From Heyndrickxia ginsengihumi (GTDB taxonomy: Bacteria; Bacillota; Bacilli; Bacillales; Bacillaceae_C): a stretch of DNA of 64,000 bases. The notes beneath the pieces were generated by a model. It did no database searches and was not told the DNA's origin. It saw nothing but the letters and a program-made list of their open reading frames with translations. Made by a program: the position numbers and the translations under genes. This document shows positions 44,875-54,240 of this stretch, piece after piece (the first letter of the stretch is position 1; the number at the start of each line of letters is the position of its first letter). The stretch is taken from contig NZ_JAAIWK010000011.1 of assembly GCF_011008565.1 (NCBI RefSeq), forward strand, positions 1-64,000, read 5' to 3'.

Positions 44875-46722
44875 ATGAAGCAAATAGTAGGATCAGCTTT
44901 TTTTGTCCTTTTTTTCACTATTTTTTTCAGCCATTTTGCATATGCAGCAAATACAAGTATTTCTTCGGGAGTTTCTGTTAATGGTAAGTTGGCTTCAAGT
45001 AGTTCCGAGAACACTTATCAATTTACAACCACTAAAGATGGTGAAGCGTACATCACAATTGATCATGCAACAGGCGGCTTATCGCTGGAAATTGATGATG
45101 CAAATGGGAACTACGTAGATTCTGAGAGTATTAGTTCAGCAGGAGAAACGATTAAGCTTGATGAACACCTGAAAAAAGGAACGTATTATGTAAAGATCAC
45201 ATCGTTTTATTGGGATGGAATTACAAGTGCGAGTTATCAATTGAAAGCTACATATCCCGGTTCTATAAAAAGGGATAATACGAGTTTTGAACCTAATGAC
45301 ACTTTTGAGACAAGCTTTGCTATTAAATCAGGTCAATTTTATTCGTCAACATGTGAATCTAATATTGATAAAGATGTATACCAATTTACAACTACTCAAG
45401 ATGGTGAAGCGTATATTACGCTTGATCATGCAACAGGTAGTTTTTCGCTGGAGATTGATGATGTATATGGAAACAATGTAGATTCTGAGAGTATTAGTTC
45501 AGCAGGAGAAACGACAAAGCTTTATGAGCACTTGAGAAAAGGAACGTACTATGTACAGATCAAGCCATATTCATATTATTGGGATGGACTAACAAGTGCG
45601 ACTTATCGCGTAAAGGCCACATACCCTGGATCAATTAATAGGGATTCTTCAAGCTTTGAGTCTAATGATACATTGGAGACATCTTTTCCTATTACTTCCA
45701 GAAAATACTATAGTTCTAGCAGTTATTCTGAAATTGATCGCGATGTGTATCAATTTACAACGAACCAAGACGGAAATGCGAGTATCACCCTTGATCATAC
45801 AACAGGCAGTTTTTCATTAGAAATTGAGGATGCAAATGGGAATTATGTAGATTCTGAGAGTATTAGTTCAGCGGGGGAAACGATTGCCATTAATGACCGC
45901 TTGAAAAAAGGTAAATATTATATCGTGATCACACCGTATTATTGGGATGGACTAACAAGTGCAAGTTATCGTCTAAAAGCTTCCTTTTTAGATAAAGCAC
46001 CGACAGTAAATACGATATCAGATCATTCTACTGCAATTACTGGAAAAGCAGAGTCCAAAATAAAAGTATATGCTTATGCAAATGGTAAGAAGCTAGGGGA
46101 AACAACAGCAACTAACGGAGAATATTCGATAAAAATTCCAAAGCAAAAAGCCGGAACAGTCATTACTGTATATACAGTGGATGCAGCAGGAAACAGAAGT
46201 GCTGATAAAACCGTTAAAGTCCTTGATAGAACACCGCCGACAACGCCGACGGTAAGTTCCGTTTCAGATTGGTCTACTGTCATTTCTGGAACAGCAGAAT
46301 CAAATGCGAGGGTGTATGCATATGCAAAAAGTAAGAAACTAGGTGAAGCAACAGCGAAAAGCGGAAAATATTCACTTAAACTTTCAAAGCAAAAAGCTGG
46401 AACCGTGATTACTGTATATGCAGTCGATCCTTCAGGGAATAAGAGTGGCAGTAGAACGGTTAAAGTCCTTGATAAAACACCGCCGGCAACACCATCAGTA
46501 AATAAAGTAACAAGCAAATCAACAACTATTACTGGAAGTGCCGAAAAATCAGCAACGGTTTATGTTTACAATAAAAGCAAAAAGCTTGGATCTGGAAAAG
46601 TGGATAGCAAAGGACATTTCAAAGTGAAAATAAAAGCACAAAAGAAAAAATCAACACTTACCGTTTATGTAAAAGACGCAGCAGGTAACAGTAGTAAAGC
46701 TAAAAGTGTAACAGTTTACTAG
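44875..46722 (+). CDS. Secreted protein with three PPC-like and three Ig-like repeats
   Basis: 615 residues. A Sec signal peptide (residues 1-25, ending AYAAN) is followed by three modules of about 120 residues (about 25-135, 145-257, 268-377). Each has a YQFTTxxDGxAxIxxDHxTG start, a DSESISSAGET block and a YYWDGxTSAxYRxKA end, resembling bacterial pre-peptidase C-terminal domains. Three Big_6-like Ig domains follow (about 380-615), with TVYxVDAAGNxSxxxTVKVLDxTPP linkers. No protease domain or LPXTG anchor is present. It is probably an extracellular adhesin or matrix protein; the ligand is unknown. Confidence 0.82.
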   Translation: MKQIVGSAFFVLFFTIFFSHFAYAANTSISSGVSVNGKLASSSSENTYQFTTTKDGEAYITIDHATGGLSLEIDDANGNYVDSESISSAGETIKLDEHLKKGTYYVKITSFYWDGITSASYQLKATYPGSIKRDNTSFEPNDTFETSFAIKSGQFYSSTCESNIDKDVYQFTTTQDGEAYITLDHATGSFSLEIDDVYGNNVDSESISSAGETTKLYEHLRKGTYYVQIKPYSYYWDGLTSATYRVKATYPGSINRDSSSFESNDTLETSFPITSRKYYSSSSYSEIDRDVYQFTTNQDGNASITLDHTTGSFSLEIEDANGNYVDSESISSAGETIAINDRLKKGKYYIVITPYYWDGLTSASYRLKASFLDKAPTVNTISDHSTAITGKAESKIKVYAYANGKKLGETTATNGEYSIKIPKQKAGTVITVYTVDAAGNRSADKTVKVLDRTPPTTPTVSSVSDWSTVISGTAESNARVYAYAKSKKLGEATAKSGKYSLKLSKQKAGTVITVYAVDPSGNKSGSRTVKVLDKTPPATPSVNKVTSKSTTITGSAEKSATVYVYNKSKKLGSGKVDSKGHFKVKIKAQKKKSTLTVYVKDAAGNSSKAKSVTVY

Positions 46723-46737
46723 ATATTTGAGAGTTTG

Positions 46738-46766
46738 AGGATAGCCTAAATGGCTATCCTTTTTCC
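46738..46766 (+). terminator. Terminator of the secreted repeat protein gene
   Basis: AGGATAGCC TAAAT GGCTATCCT followed by T4. Confidence 0.92.
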
Positions 46767-46917
46767 TTAGTAACAGCTCCATCAGAATTGTTCACATTGG
46801 GTTCCTATAGGGTAGACACCGAAACGACATACCCTGATATAGCATTAAAGCTGTCTCCAAATATGATGAAACATAGCTGATTTCGGAAGTGATAAAAGGA
46901 TTTATCCATGGTAAGCT

Positions 46918-46961
46918 CCCGTCACATCGTTTGTGTTTATGGATTAAAGTGACAGGAGATT
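46918..46961 (-). terminator. Hairpin downstream of the 46969 gene
   Basis: CTCCCGTCAC and GTGACAGGAG arms with a long loop lie just beyond the stop of the minus-strand gene. There is no strong T run. Confidence 0.4.
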
Positions 46962-46968
46962 TATCGGA

Positions 46969-47457
46969 TTATATTTGAAAAATACTCTCAAGTATGGCGT
47001 ATGGGTTATCAAAGAAAATTTGTGAATTGGTTGGAGCATAATAAATCTCGGGTTCAACAAGATCCATCGATAACATTTTTTCTCGCTCGATTTCCTTTTC
47101 AAGGAGATGGATCGAATCAGTTGGATTGTTTCGCTGGCTGTTGATCTGAGAATTTTCCTCACCTTTAAAATGAAGGCTAATACAAGCAATTTGTTCTTTT
47201 CCCTTCATGATGAATAACTCGTCGCTTTCGTTTGAAAAAGCTTTAAATTGCAATGTATAATCGTAGGAAACTCTTACAGCACCATTTCTTTTCTTTACGA
47301 TAAATCCTCGTTCTCTAAAATAATCCTCAAATGCATCTAGAAATGCCTGTTTTTTCTGAGCAATTGCTGGTAGGACATCTTGTTCAAATAACTTTGTATT
47401 CTTTTCTTGCAAACTAACGAATTCTCTTTTTAACACTTCAACATCTTTTTCACTCAT
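46969..47457 (-). CDS. Protein of unknown function
   Basis: 162 residues from the ATG at 47457, seven bases after AAAGGAG; an earlier ATG at 47463 is too close to that site. The N-terminal half is helical and charged (DVEVLKREFVSLQEKNTKLF), a central part has alternating hydrophobic residues, and the C-terminus is acidic. No signal peptide or membrane helix, and no recognised family. It is convergent with the secreted repeat protein and divergent from the PRD regulator, with REP copy 10 between. Confidence 0.7.
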   Translation of the reverse strand: MSEKDVEVLKREFVSLQEKNTKLFEQDVLPAIAQKKQAFLDAFEDYFRERGFIVKKRNGAVRVSYDYTLQFKAFSNESDELFIMKGKEQIACISLHFKGEENSQINSQRNNPTDSIHLLEKEIEREKMLSMDLVEPEIYYAPTNSQIFFDNPYAILESIFQI

Positions 47458-47579
47458 CACCATTCTCCTTTGCTCATACATCGTTTTGTAATCGCTACAC
47501 TTATATTTGATATTTTAACATGAAAGAGTGGTTAGTTACTTTTTCATCTTTTTATGTATAATGGAATAAATTAGCCCCC

Positions 47580-47631
47580 AAAGGTGCCTGACCCCTTTCG
47601 TGCTTTATCGCACGAAAGGGGTCAGGCACCA
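47580..47631. repeat. REP-like palindrome copy 10
   Basis: AAGGTGCCTGACCCCTTT and AAAGGGGTCAGGCACC with inner CGTGC-TTTATC-GCACG, the reverse complement of the copy 9 core. It lies 19 bp before the PRD regulator start. Confidence 0.95.
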
Positions 47632-47649
47632 AAGAAAAGAGGAATTTGC

Positions 47650-49584
47650 ATGATTTCAAACCGTCAAAAGGAGATTTTGCAATTATTGATAAAGACAAGT
47701 GAGCCAGTAACGGCAGATTGGCTGGCGAAGGAAATTGGGGTGAGTGATCGTACGATTCGCAGTGAGGTAAAAGCACTGCAATCAGAGTGTGAACAATTTG
47801 GTATTGCTATTCATTCCATTAGGGGAAAAGGATATCAGATTAAAATGGTTGATCCAAATAAATTCCAAGCGGCTTGTGAAACCATTGGAAACGATGGAAA
47901 TGAAAGTGGTTTCGATTATTCTGATCAGCAAAGCCGTGTCGTCTATATGATTAGACGATTTTTGCTAGAGAAGGAGTTTATTAAACTAGAAACATTTGAG
48001 GATGAAATGTTTATCTCAAAGTCTACTGTTCAGCACGATTTAAAAATGGTGAAAGAGGTTTTGGAGAAGTATCAGTTAACATTAATGAATCGCCCCCATT
48101 ATGGAACAAAGGTAGTAGGGGATGAATATATGAAAAGACTATGTTTATCCAATTATATTTTCCGTAATATTGATTTCAGTGCAAGTCGTGATGGATTTTC
48201 ATTATTGGATGAGCAATTGTATAAAAAGATTAAAGATATCATTATTATGAAAGTCAATGATTATAAGATAGAAATATCCGACATTGCCCTTGAAAATTTG
48301 GCAACACATTTGACTATTGCCTGTAAACGAATTGAAGAGGGCTTTTTAATTGGAACATTAGAACATGATTTTTATAAAACATATCCTTTTGAGAAGCTTG
48401 TAGCCCATGAAATAGTGAAAGAGGTCGAAGCATTGACGGGTTTACATTTTCCAGATGCTGAGATTGACTACATTATTGTCCATTTGGTAGGAACGAAACT
48501 TTTACATCAAGATGAACTGACGGAATATGGTGAGTATGATGAAGTTAGCCATATTGTTTCAAACATGTTAGAAAAGCTGCGATTAGAGATGAATTGGGAT
48601 TTTCGGGATGATCATGAACTCATCCAAGCACTTACTTTGCATATTCGGCCGGCGATGAACCGATTAAGATACCATATGAACATTCGCAATCCTTTCCTAA
48701 AGGAAATTAAAATGAAATATCCTGTTGCTTTTGAAGGTGCTGCTGTTGCTAGTACATGTATGGAAGAGTATTTGGCGCAGGAAGTAGGAGAACATGAAAT
48801 TGCCTATATTGCTCTTCACATTGGTGTCGCCTTGGAAAGAAAAAGCGCCAGAAAACAAGAGGCTAAAAGAGTGCTGATTGTATGTGCGTCCGGAGTAGGA
48901 AGTGCGAAACTGCTTTATTATCGGCTTCAGCGTATGTTCGGGAATGAATTGGATATTGTAGATACCATTCACTATTACAAATTAAGGGAATTTAATTTAT
49001 CGTCTATTGATCTTATTATTAGTACCGTCCCTATTCACGAAGATTTAGGCATTCCTGTTCAAGTAGTTCATACCTTTCTGGAAGAAGAAGATATTCAGCA
49101 TATCAACCGGAAACTGTATGCATCCACGGACGGTTCACTTGCGGCTTATTTAGATATTTCGAGAGTATTCATTCATCAGGATTTTCATGATAAGGATTCA
49201 GTGCTTGCTTTTTTATGTGATCAATTGTTGACACAAGGACTTGTCCCAAAAGATTACATCAATCTTGTTCAAGAACGGGAGATGCTCGCGCCAACTTGCT
49301 TTGGTAATTTAGTCGCAATTCCACATCCGATGACGCCTGTCACAGAAAAAACATTTTGGACTGTTTGCACGTTGAAGCGGCCAGTCATTTGGCATGAACG
49401 ACAGATGGTTCAATTTGTTTGTCTATTAAATATTTCAAAACATGCAAAAGGCGACCTTGCCCCCATGTATCAGCATTTAATATCGATTATCGAGAATCAA
49501 GTGACAGTGCAAAAAATCATTCAAACGGCTTCGGCTGAAGACTTGATCAAACTGTTCCTCAGGGAGGAATATAAAAAAGGGTAA
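47650..49584 (+). CDS. licR: PRD-containing transcriptional activator (LicR/CelR/ManR type)
   Basis: 644 residues from ATG at 47650 (AGAGGAAT upstream), near the 641 of B. subtilis LicR; the longer frame starting at 47584 is REP sequence. Domains in order: DeoR-like HTH (7-60), Mga-like HTH (about 95-165), PRD1 (H220, H278), PRD2 (H331, H390), EIIB-like (C412 in VCASGVGS) and EIIA-like (histidine in LVAIPHP). Phosphorylation by HPr and the operon's EIIB tunes such activators. Two identical-spacing palindromes upstream of the PTS genes are its likely targets. Confidence 0.93.
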   Translation: MISNRQKEILQLLIKTSEPVTADWLAKEIGVSDRTIRSEVKALQSECEQFGIAIHSIRGKGYQIKMVDPNKFQAACETIGNDGNESGFDYSDQQSRVVYMIRRFLLEKEFIKLETFEDEMFISKSTVQHDLKMVKEVLEKYQLTLMNRPHYGTKVVGDEYMKRLCLSNYIFRNIDFSASRDGFSLLDEQLYKKIKDIIIMKVNDYKIEISDIALENLATHLTIACKRIEEGFLIGTLEHDFYKTYPFEKLVAHEIVKEVEALTGLHFPDAEIDYIIVHLVGTKLLHQDELTEYGEYDEVSHIVSNMLEKLRLEMNWDFRDDHELIQALTLHIRPAMNRLRYHMNIRNPFLKEIKMKYPVAFEGAAVASTCMEEYLAQEVGEHEIAYIALHIGVALERKSARKQEAKRVLIVCASGVGSAKLLYYRLQRMFGNELDIVDTIHYYKLREFNLSSIDLIISTVPIHEDLGIPVQVVHTFLEEEDIQHINRKLYASTDGSLAAYLDISRVFIHQDFHDKDSVLAFLCDQLLTQGLVPKDYINLVQEREMLAPTCFGNLVAIPHPMTPVTEKTFWTVCTLKRPVIWHERQMVQFVCLLNISKHAKGDLAPMYQHLISIIENQVTVQKIIQTASAEDLIKLFLREEYKKG

Positions 49585-49587
49585 CAT

Positions 49588-49607
49588 TTTCCGCTATTCA
49601 ACGGAAA
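49588..49607. promoter_or_regulatory. Candidate PRD-activator operator 1 (EIIA promoter)
   Basis: TTTCCGCTATTCAACGGAAA, three bases after the regulator stop. Exactly 32 bp separate it from TAAAAT at 49640-49645, a plausible -10 box. Confidence 0.7.
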
Positions 49608-49723
49608 TGGAAGAAATGTAACGCTCACGTTTTTTCATATAAAATAATCGTATTAAGATCAGTAATCAATGAATGATTAAAAGTAAATGTTTTTACAAAG
49701 GACGATAAAAGGATGTGGAGACA

Positions 49724-50053
49724 ATGAACGAGGAAACAACGGAGATGATCGCTTTTCAGATTATCAGCAATGTTGGTATGGCAAAGAGCTGTGTAATGGA
49801 GGCACTGTATGCGGCAAAAGACGGCGATTTCAAATTGGCAGAAGAAAAATTGCAGGAATCTAAACAATTTTTTGTAGAAGGCCATAAAGTTCATGCATCA
49901 CTCATTCAAAAAGAAGCTGCCGGTGACCGATTGGAACTATCGATGATATTTATGCATGCGGAAGACCAGCTAATGAGTGCCGAAACGATTTCTGAATTAG
50001 TAAAGGAAATGATTGACATGTATAAAACATTCGGCAGCACAACTGGAAAATAA
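49724..50053 (+). CDS. licA: PTS lactose/cellobiose-family EIIA
   Basis: 109 residues from ATG at 49724; a GTG at 49715 is too near the AAAGGA site. An all-helical EIIA of the Lac/Cel family with H78 in IFMHAEDQLMSA, the same position as the phospho-histidine of LacF. It passes phosphate to the EIIB encoded at 50214. It has its own operator and promoter, and a 160-bp gap with a second operator separates it from EIIB. Confidence 0.93.
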   Translation: MNEETTEMIAFQIISNVGMAKSCVMEALYAAKDGDFKLAEEKLQESKQFFVEGHKVHASLIQKEAAGDRLELSMIFMHAEDQLMSAETISELVKEMIDMYKTFGSTTGK

Positions 50054-50116
50054 AGATGGAAACTAGTTGTTTTCTTTTCGAAAGGGCGCTTCTTGAAAAA
50101 TTTTATATTGCAGTCA

Positions 50117-50136
50117 TTTCCGTTATGAAACGGAAA
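50117..50136. promoter_or_regulatory. Candidate PRD-activator operator 2 (EIIB promoter)
   Basis: TTTCCGTTATGAAACGGAAA, sharing both arms with operator 1. Again exactly 32 bp precede the -10 box, here TATAAT at 50169-50174. Confidence 0.7.
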
Positions 50137-50151
50137 TTTATCCACTCTTAA

Positions 50152-50167
50152 TTGAAAGCGCTTTAAA
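50152..50167 (+). promoter_or_regulatory. cre-like site in the EIIB promoter spacer
   Basis: TTGAAAGCGCTTTAAA, one mismatch to the cre consensus, fills the space between the -35 region and the -10 box, so CcpA binding would block RNA polymerase. Confidence 0.7.
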
Positions 50168-50213
50168 TTATAATGAACGTACAAAGGAAATCATTTCTTT
50201 AGGGGGAATAAAG

Positions 50214-50525
50214 ATGAAAACAATCATGTTAGTTTGTGCGGCAGGTATGAGCACTAGCCTATTAGTAATGAAAATGAAGAAAGCAGCAGAGGCAAAAGGA
50301 TTGGAGACAGATATTTTTGCTGTTTCGGCATCTGAAGCAGATTCAGTTTTAGAACAAAAGAATGTTGATGTCCTGCTTTTAGGACCGCAAGTTAAATTTT
50401 TGAAAAATCAATTTCAAAAGAAATTGGCCAGCAAGAATATTCCAGTAGATTCTATTAATATGCAATATTATGGCATGATGAATGGGGAAAAGGTGTTAGA
50501 ACAAGCGCTTAGTATGATTGGCTAA
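50214..50525 (+). CDS. licB: PTS lactose/cellobiose-family EIIB
   Basis: 103 residues. The P-loop-like VCAAGMSTS with C8, the phosphorylated cysteine, is at the N-terminus. It receives phosphate from EIIA and phosphorylates the sugar bound by EIIC. AGGGGG before the ATG. First gene after operator 2, followed by the GH1 gene. Confidence 0.95.
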   Translation: MKTIMLVCAAGMSTSLLVMKMKKAAEAKGLETDIFAVSASEADSVLEQKNVDVLLLGPQVKFLKNQFQKKLASKNIPVDSINMQYYGMMNGEKVLEQALSMIG

Positions 50526-50593
50526 GCTATAAGCACTTTATTGTATGGTGAAAATGATTTTTATTAAAACGATCTGAAATAGGAGGATGAACG

Positions 50594-51973
50594 ATGGCTA
50601 ATAGATTAAGAGATGACTTTTTATGGGGCAATTCAGTTTCTAGTATGCAAACAGAGGGAGCATGGAACGAAGGTGGAAAAGGAATGTCTGTTTACGATAT
50701 TCGAAAGTCATCAACACATGCATCAGATTGGAAAGTTGCAATAGATAGCTATCACAGATACGAAGAAGATTTTGATTTCATGCAGCAGCTTGGGATGAAT
50801 TGTTTCCGCTTTCAAATATCTTGGAGCCGAGTAAATCCTTTAGGCGATGGGGATTTTAATGAAGAGGGAATCGTATTTTATGATACATTTATTGACGCAC
50901 TAATTGAACGTGGAATTGAGCCAATGATTTGCTTATACCATTTTGATATGCCGCTTCATCTTGCAGAAAAATATAATGGATTTCTCAGCAGAGAAGTAGT
51001 GGATGCTTTTGTAAAATACGGCAAGGAAATGGTGAATCGCTTCGGACATAAAGTGAAGTATTGGATCACATTCAATGAACAAAATTTATACCATATGCCT
51101 GTTGCGTTTAGAATTAGTGGCTACATGAATGGTGAGAAAACATTAGATGAGCTTTATAAAATCCAGCATCATGTGATGATGGCCCACACTTACATTGCCA
51201 ATTATATTCATGATCACATTCAAGATGCATTAATTGGCGGGATGCTCGCCTATTCAGAAGTATACCCGGCAACTTGTAAACCGAAGGACATTCTATATGC
51301 AAGGAAGATTGATGAGTTTTTCAACCATAATCTTTTAGAGGCGTTTACGAACGGAACGTATTCAAGCGAAGTAATGCAATATGTTCGCAATGAAGGCGTT
51401 GATATGGGGATTCAAGAAGGGGATCTTGAAGAAATCGCAAAGTTGAAAAGTGACTTCCTATCTTTTAGCTACTATGCAAGTACGACAATCAATAGTGATC
51501 TCGTTCCGGAGAATACAGCGGTGAATGATTATTTAGAAAAGGGAAAACAGGATAATCCTTATTTAGATACAACTGAATGGAATTGGCAAATCGATCCTCT
51601 AGGATTCAGAGATATTTTGAATAAGATATACAACAGATATAAGCTTCCGGTTTTTCCAATTGAAAACGGGATTGGCGTCATTGAATCTTGGGATGGGGAA
51701 CATGAAATTCAGGATGATTATCGAATCAATTATCATCGGGATCATCTTCAAGCAATGAAGGATGCTATTTTCATAGATGGGGTCGATGTCATTGGCTATT
51801 TAGGATGGGGATTGATTGATATATTGAGTTCTCAAGGAGATATGCGTAAGCGGTACGGAGTCGTCTATGTGAATCGGGAAAACCATGATTTAAAAGATTT
51901 AAAGCGGGTGCCGAAGAAAAGTTTCTGGTGGTTGCAAAATGTCATTAAAAATAATGGTGAGAATCTAAGCTAG
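50594..51973 (+). CDS. GH1 6-phospho-beta-glucosidase
   Basis: 459 residues. E162 in WITFNEQN is the acid/base and E357 in FPIENGIG the nucleophile of GH1. NCFRFQISWSRVNP near residue 69 is typical. It hydrolyses the 6-phospho-beta-glucoside (cellobiose, a lichenan product or an aryl glucoside) delivered by the PTS. AGGAGG seven bases before ATG. It lies between EIIB and EIIC in one operon, an order that differs from licBCAH. Confidence 0.93.
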   Translation: MANRLRDDFLWGNSVSSMQTEGAWNEGGKGMSVYDIRKSSTHASDWKVAIDSYHRYEEDFDFMQQLGMNCFRFQISWSRVNPLGDGDFNEEGIVFYDTFIDALIERGIEPMICLYHFDMPLHLAEKYNGFLSREVVDAFVKYGKEMVNRFGHKVKYWITFNEQNLYHMPVAFRISGYMNGEKTLDELYKIQHHVMMAHTYIANYIHDHIQDALIGGMLAYSEVYPATCKPKDILYARKIDEFFNHNLLEAFTNGTYSSEVMQYVRNEGVDMGIQEGDLEEIAKLKSDFLSFSYYASTTINSDLVPENTAVNDYLEKGKQDNPYLDTTEWNWQIDPLGFRDILNKIYNRYKLPVFPIENGIGVIESWDGEHEIQDDYRINYHRDHLQAMKDAIFIDGVDVIGYLGWGLIDILSSQGDMRKRYGVVYVNRENHDLKDLKRVPKKSFWWLQNVIKNNGENLS

Positions 51974-52010
51974 ATAATGAATCTATGAAAAACACAGGGG
52001 GATAATGGAG

Positions 52011-53321
52011 ATGAACAATCAAATACAGACGGAATCCACTGAAAAATTATCATTATTAGATAGATTTACCATGTTTGCTGCGAAATTAGGAAACCAGATT
52101 CATCTACGTTCACTAAGAGACGCTTTTGCCGTTATTATGCCGCTATTCATCTTGGCTGGTTTAGCAGTATTAGTGAACAATGTTGTATTTCCTTGGTTTT
52201 TTAAAGGAGAAATGCTGAAAAACGTACAATATTGGGGCACTGTCATTACAAATGGTACATTAAATATTTCAGGGCTGTTAATTGCTCCTATGATTGCTTA
52301 CTGTTTATCTAGAAATAAATCCTATAAAGATCCTTTAGCCTCGGCAGTGATTTCATTGGCAACACTCATTATTATTATGCCAAATACTGTTTCGGTCATC
52401 CCAGATGGAGCGAAACAAGCTGTAGATGTATCAGCTGTTCTAACGTTCACAAATATTGGAACGACAGGGATGTTTGCTGGTATCATTGTTGGGCTAGTGT
52501 CTACAGAATTGTTCATGAAAATATCTAATATTAAGAAACTCCAAATAAACTTAGGAGAAAATATTCCTCCTGCAGTAGGAAAATCATTTAGTGTAATGAT
52601 TCCTGCTATATTAGTGTTATCCTTCTTTGGCATCATCTCCTTGATTTTATCAGTAGGGTTCCATACAAATTTAATTAGCTTAGTTTCCACGATGATTCAA
52701 GAACCATTAAGAAAGATTAATACTAGTTTAATAGGTACTGTCGTCATTTATAGTATTGGGAACTTTCTTTTTTCGGTAGGGATACATCAAAGTGTCGTAA
52801 ATGGAGCATTATTAGATCCATTATTACTGGCAAATATGAATGAAAATATGTTAGCGTATGCGCACGGCCAGGCGATTCCGCATATTATCAATAGCGCTTT
52901 CGTACCGACGTTCGGCATGATTGGCGGAACAGGGAGCACCATTTCATTAATTATTGCAACTTTCCTATTTGGCAGGAACAAAGCTTCGAAAGATATTGCA
53001 AAACTAGCAACCGCTCCAGGAATCTTTAATATTAATGAGCCTGTCATCTTTGGTTATCCAATCGTCTTTAATATACCTATGATGATTCCGTTCGTCTTAT
53101 TGCCTGCATTTGGCATTATCATTGCCTATTTTGCCACAGTAATAGGTTTTATGAGCAAATGTGTCGTGTACATTCCATGGACGACGCCTCCGTTACTAAG
53201 TGCTTACTTAGCAACAGCTGGTGATTGGAGAGCAGTCATCGTGCAACTCATCATCATTGTAGGCGGGGCATTCTTCTACTTGCCATTTATGAAAATTAGC
53301 GAACGCATAAATCAGCTTTAA
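52011..53321 (+). CDS. licC: PTS lactose/cellobiose-family EIIC permease
   Basis: 436 residues from ATG at 52011 (AGGGGG nine bases upstream; ATG at 52005 is three bases from it). About ten membrane segments, with RDAFAVIMPLFILAGL near residue 35, HGQAIPHIINSAFVPTFGMIGGTGST near residue 290 and NINEPVIFGYPIVFNIPMMIPF near residue 342, as in CelB/LicC. It forms the membrane channel for the beta-glucoside. REP copy 11 overlaps its stop codon. Confidence 0.94.
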   Translation: MNNQIQTESTEKLSLLDRFTMFAAKLGNQIHLRSLRDAFAVIMPLFILAGLAVLVNNVVFPWFFKGEMLKNVQYWGTVITNGTLNISGLLIAPMIAYCLSRNKSYKDPLASAVISLATLIIIMPNTVSVIPDGAKQAVDVSAVLTFTNIGTTGMFAGIIVGLVSTELFMKISNIKKLQINLGENIPPAVGKSFSVMIPAILVLSFFGIISLILSVGFHTNLISLVSTMIQEPLRKINTSLIGTVVIYSIGNFLFSVGIHQSVVNGALLDPLLLANMNENMLAYAHGQAIPHIINSAFVPTFGMIGGTGSTISLIIATFLFGRNKASKDIAKLATAPGIFNINEPVIFGYPIVFNIPMMIPFVLLPAFGIIIAYFATVIGFMSKCVVYIPWTTPPLLSAYLATAGDWRAVIVQLIIIVGGAFFYLPFMKISERINQL

Positions 53322-53375
53322 AAGGTGCCTGACCCCTTTTGTGCGATAAAGCACAAAAGGGGTCAGGCACCTTTT
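53320..53375. repeat. REP-like palindrome copy 11 (complete)
   Basis: Perfect 20-bp arms around GTGC-GATAAA-GCAC in the 55-bp convergent gap between EIIC and the SDR gene; it can terminate both transcripts. Confidence 0.95.
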
Positions 53376-53376
53376 A

Positions 53377-54153
53377 TTAGTTAAAGACAATTCCGCCATC
53401 AATCATAATAGATTGTCCTGTCATGTAATTAGAGCCAGGTGAGGCTAAGTAGGATACGAAATCTGCAACATCGGTAGGTTCCTCTGTTCTGCCTAAAGCA
53501 ATTCCTTCTGCATATTTTTTAAACGCTTCTCCTTTTTGGAGCCCCATATATTTCACCATTTCCTCATCTATCCGATCCCACATGCTTGTCCCAACAATAC
53601 CAGGACAATACGCGTTTACGGTAATATTGTATTTAGCATATTCTTTTGCAGTTGCTTGTGTAAAGGCGCGGACTGCAAACTTCGTAGCCGAGTATGCACT
53701 TAACATGTCAAAGGCTTGGTGCCCAGCGATACTGCAGGCGTTAATAATTTTTCCACCTGTCTCTTGAGTTTTCATTTGTTCGGCTGCGGCTTGAATGCCG
53801 TATACGACACCGAATACATTGATTCGAAAAATATTTTCTAAGTTTTCAGGAGCAATTTCTTCAAAAGGGCATACTAACTCGATGCCAGCATTATTGACAA
53901 ACACATCTACGCTGCCAAATTGGTCAACCGCTGTTTTCACTAGTGCTTTTTGATCCGCAGGGTTTGATACATCGCCAATAAAAGAAGCAACTTGATCATG
54001 TTGATTTTTAAATTCTTTTGTTGTTTGTTCAAGTACTTCTCCATTGCGGTCACTTAAAATAATTGCAAAACCATCTTGAGCTAATCTTTCCGCAATACCT
54101 TTCCCAATACCTTGACCAGATCCTGTTACTACTGCCACTTTTGAATTCGTCAT
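53377..54153 (-). CDS. SDR family oxidoreductase, acetoin/diacetyl reductase type
   Basis: 258 residues from ATG at 54153, after [15 protein letters not shown] (cofactor), [19 protein letters not shown]...[11 protein letters not shown] (Ser-Tyr-Lys) and [17 protein letters not shown] near residue 180 strongly recall BudC/ButA acetoin reductases, which reduce diacetyl or acetoin to acetoin or 2,3-butanediol with NADH. Sorbitol-type dehydrogenases are close relatives, so the substrate stays open. It is a single gene flanked by two REP elements. Confidence 0.87.
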   Translation of the reverse strand: MTNSKVAVVTGSGQGIGKGIAERLAQDGFAIILSDRNGEVLEQTTKEFKNQHDQVASFIGDVSNPADQKALVKTAVDQFGSVDVFVNNAGIELVCPFEEIAPENLENIFRINVFGVVYGIQAAAEQMKTQETGGKIINACSIAGHQAFDMLSAYSATKFAVRAFTQATAKEYAKYNITVNAYCPGIVGTSMWDRIDEEMVKYMGLQKGEAFKKYAEGIALGRTEEPTDVADFVSYLASPGSNYMTGQSIMIDGGIVFN

Positions 54154-54240
54154 ATTTCCCAACTCCTTTGTAATCTATTCTTACTATAATTACAATTGAG
54201 AGTTGAAAAATATAACTTTTAAATAAAATATCGTTCATAA

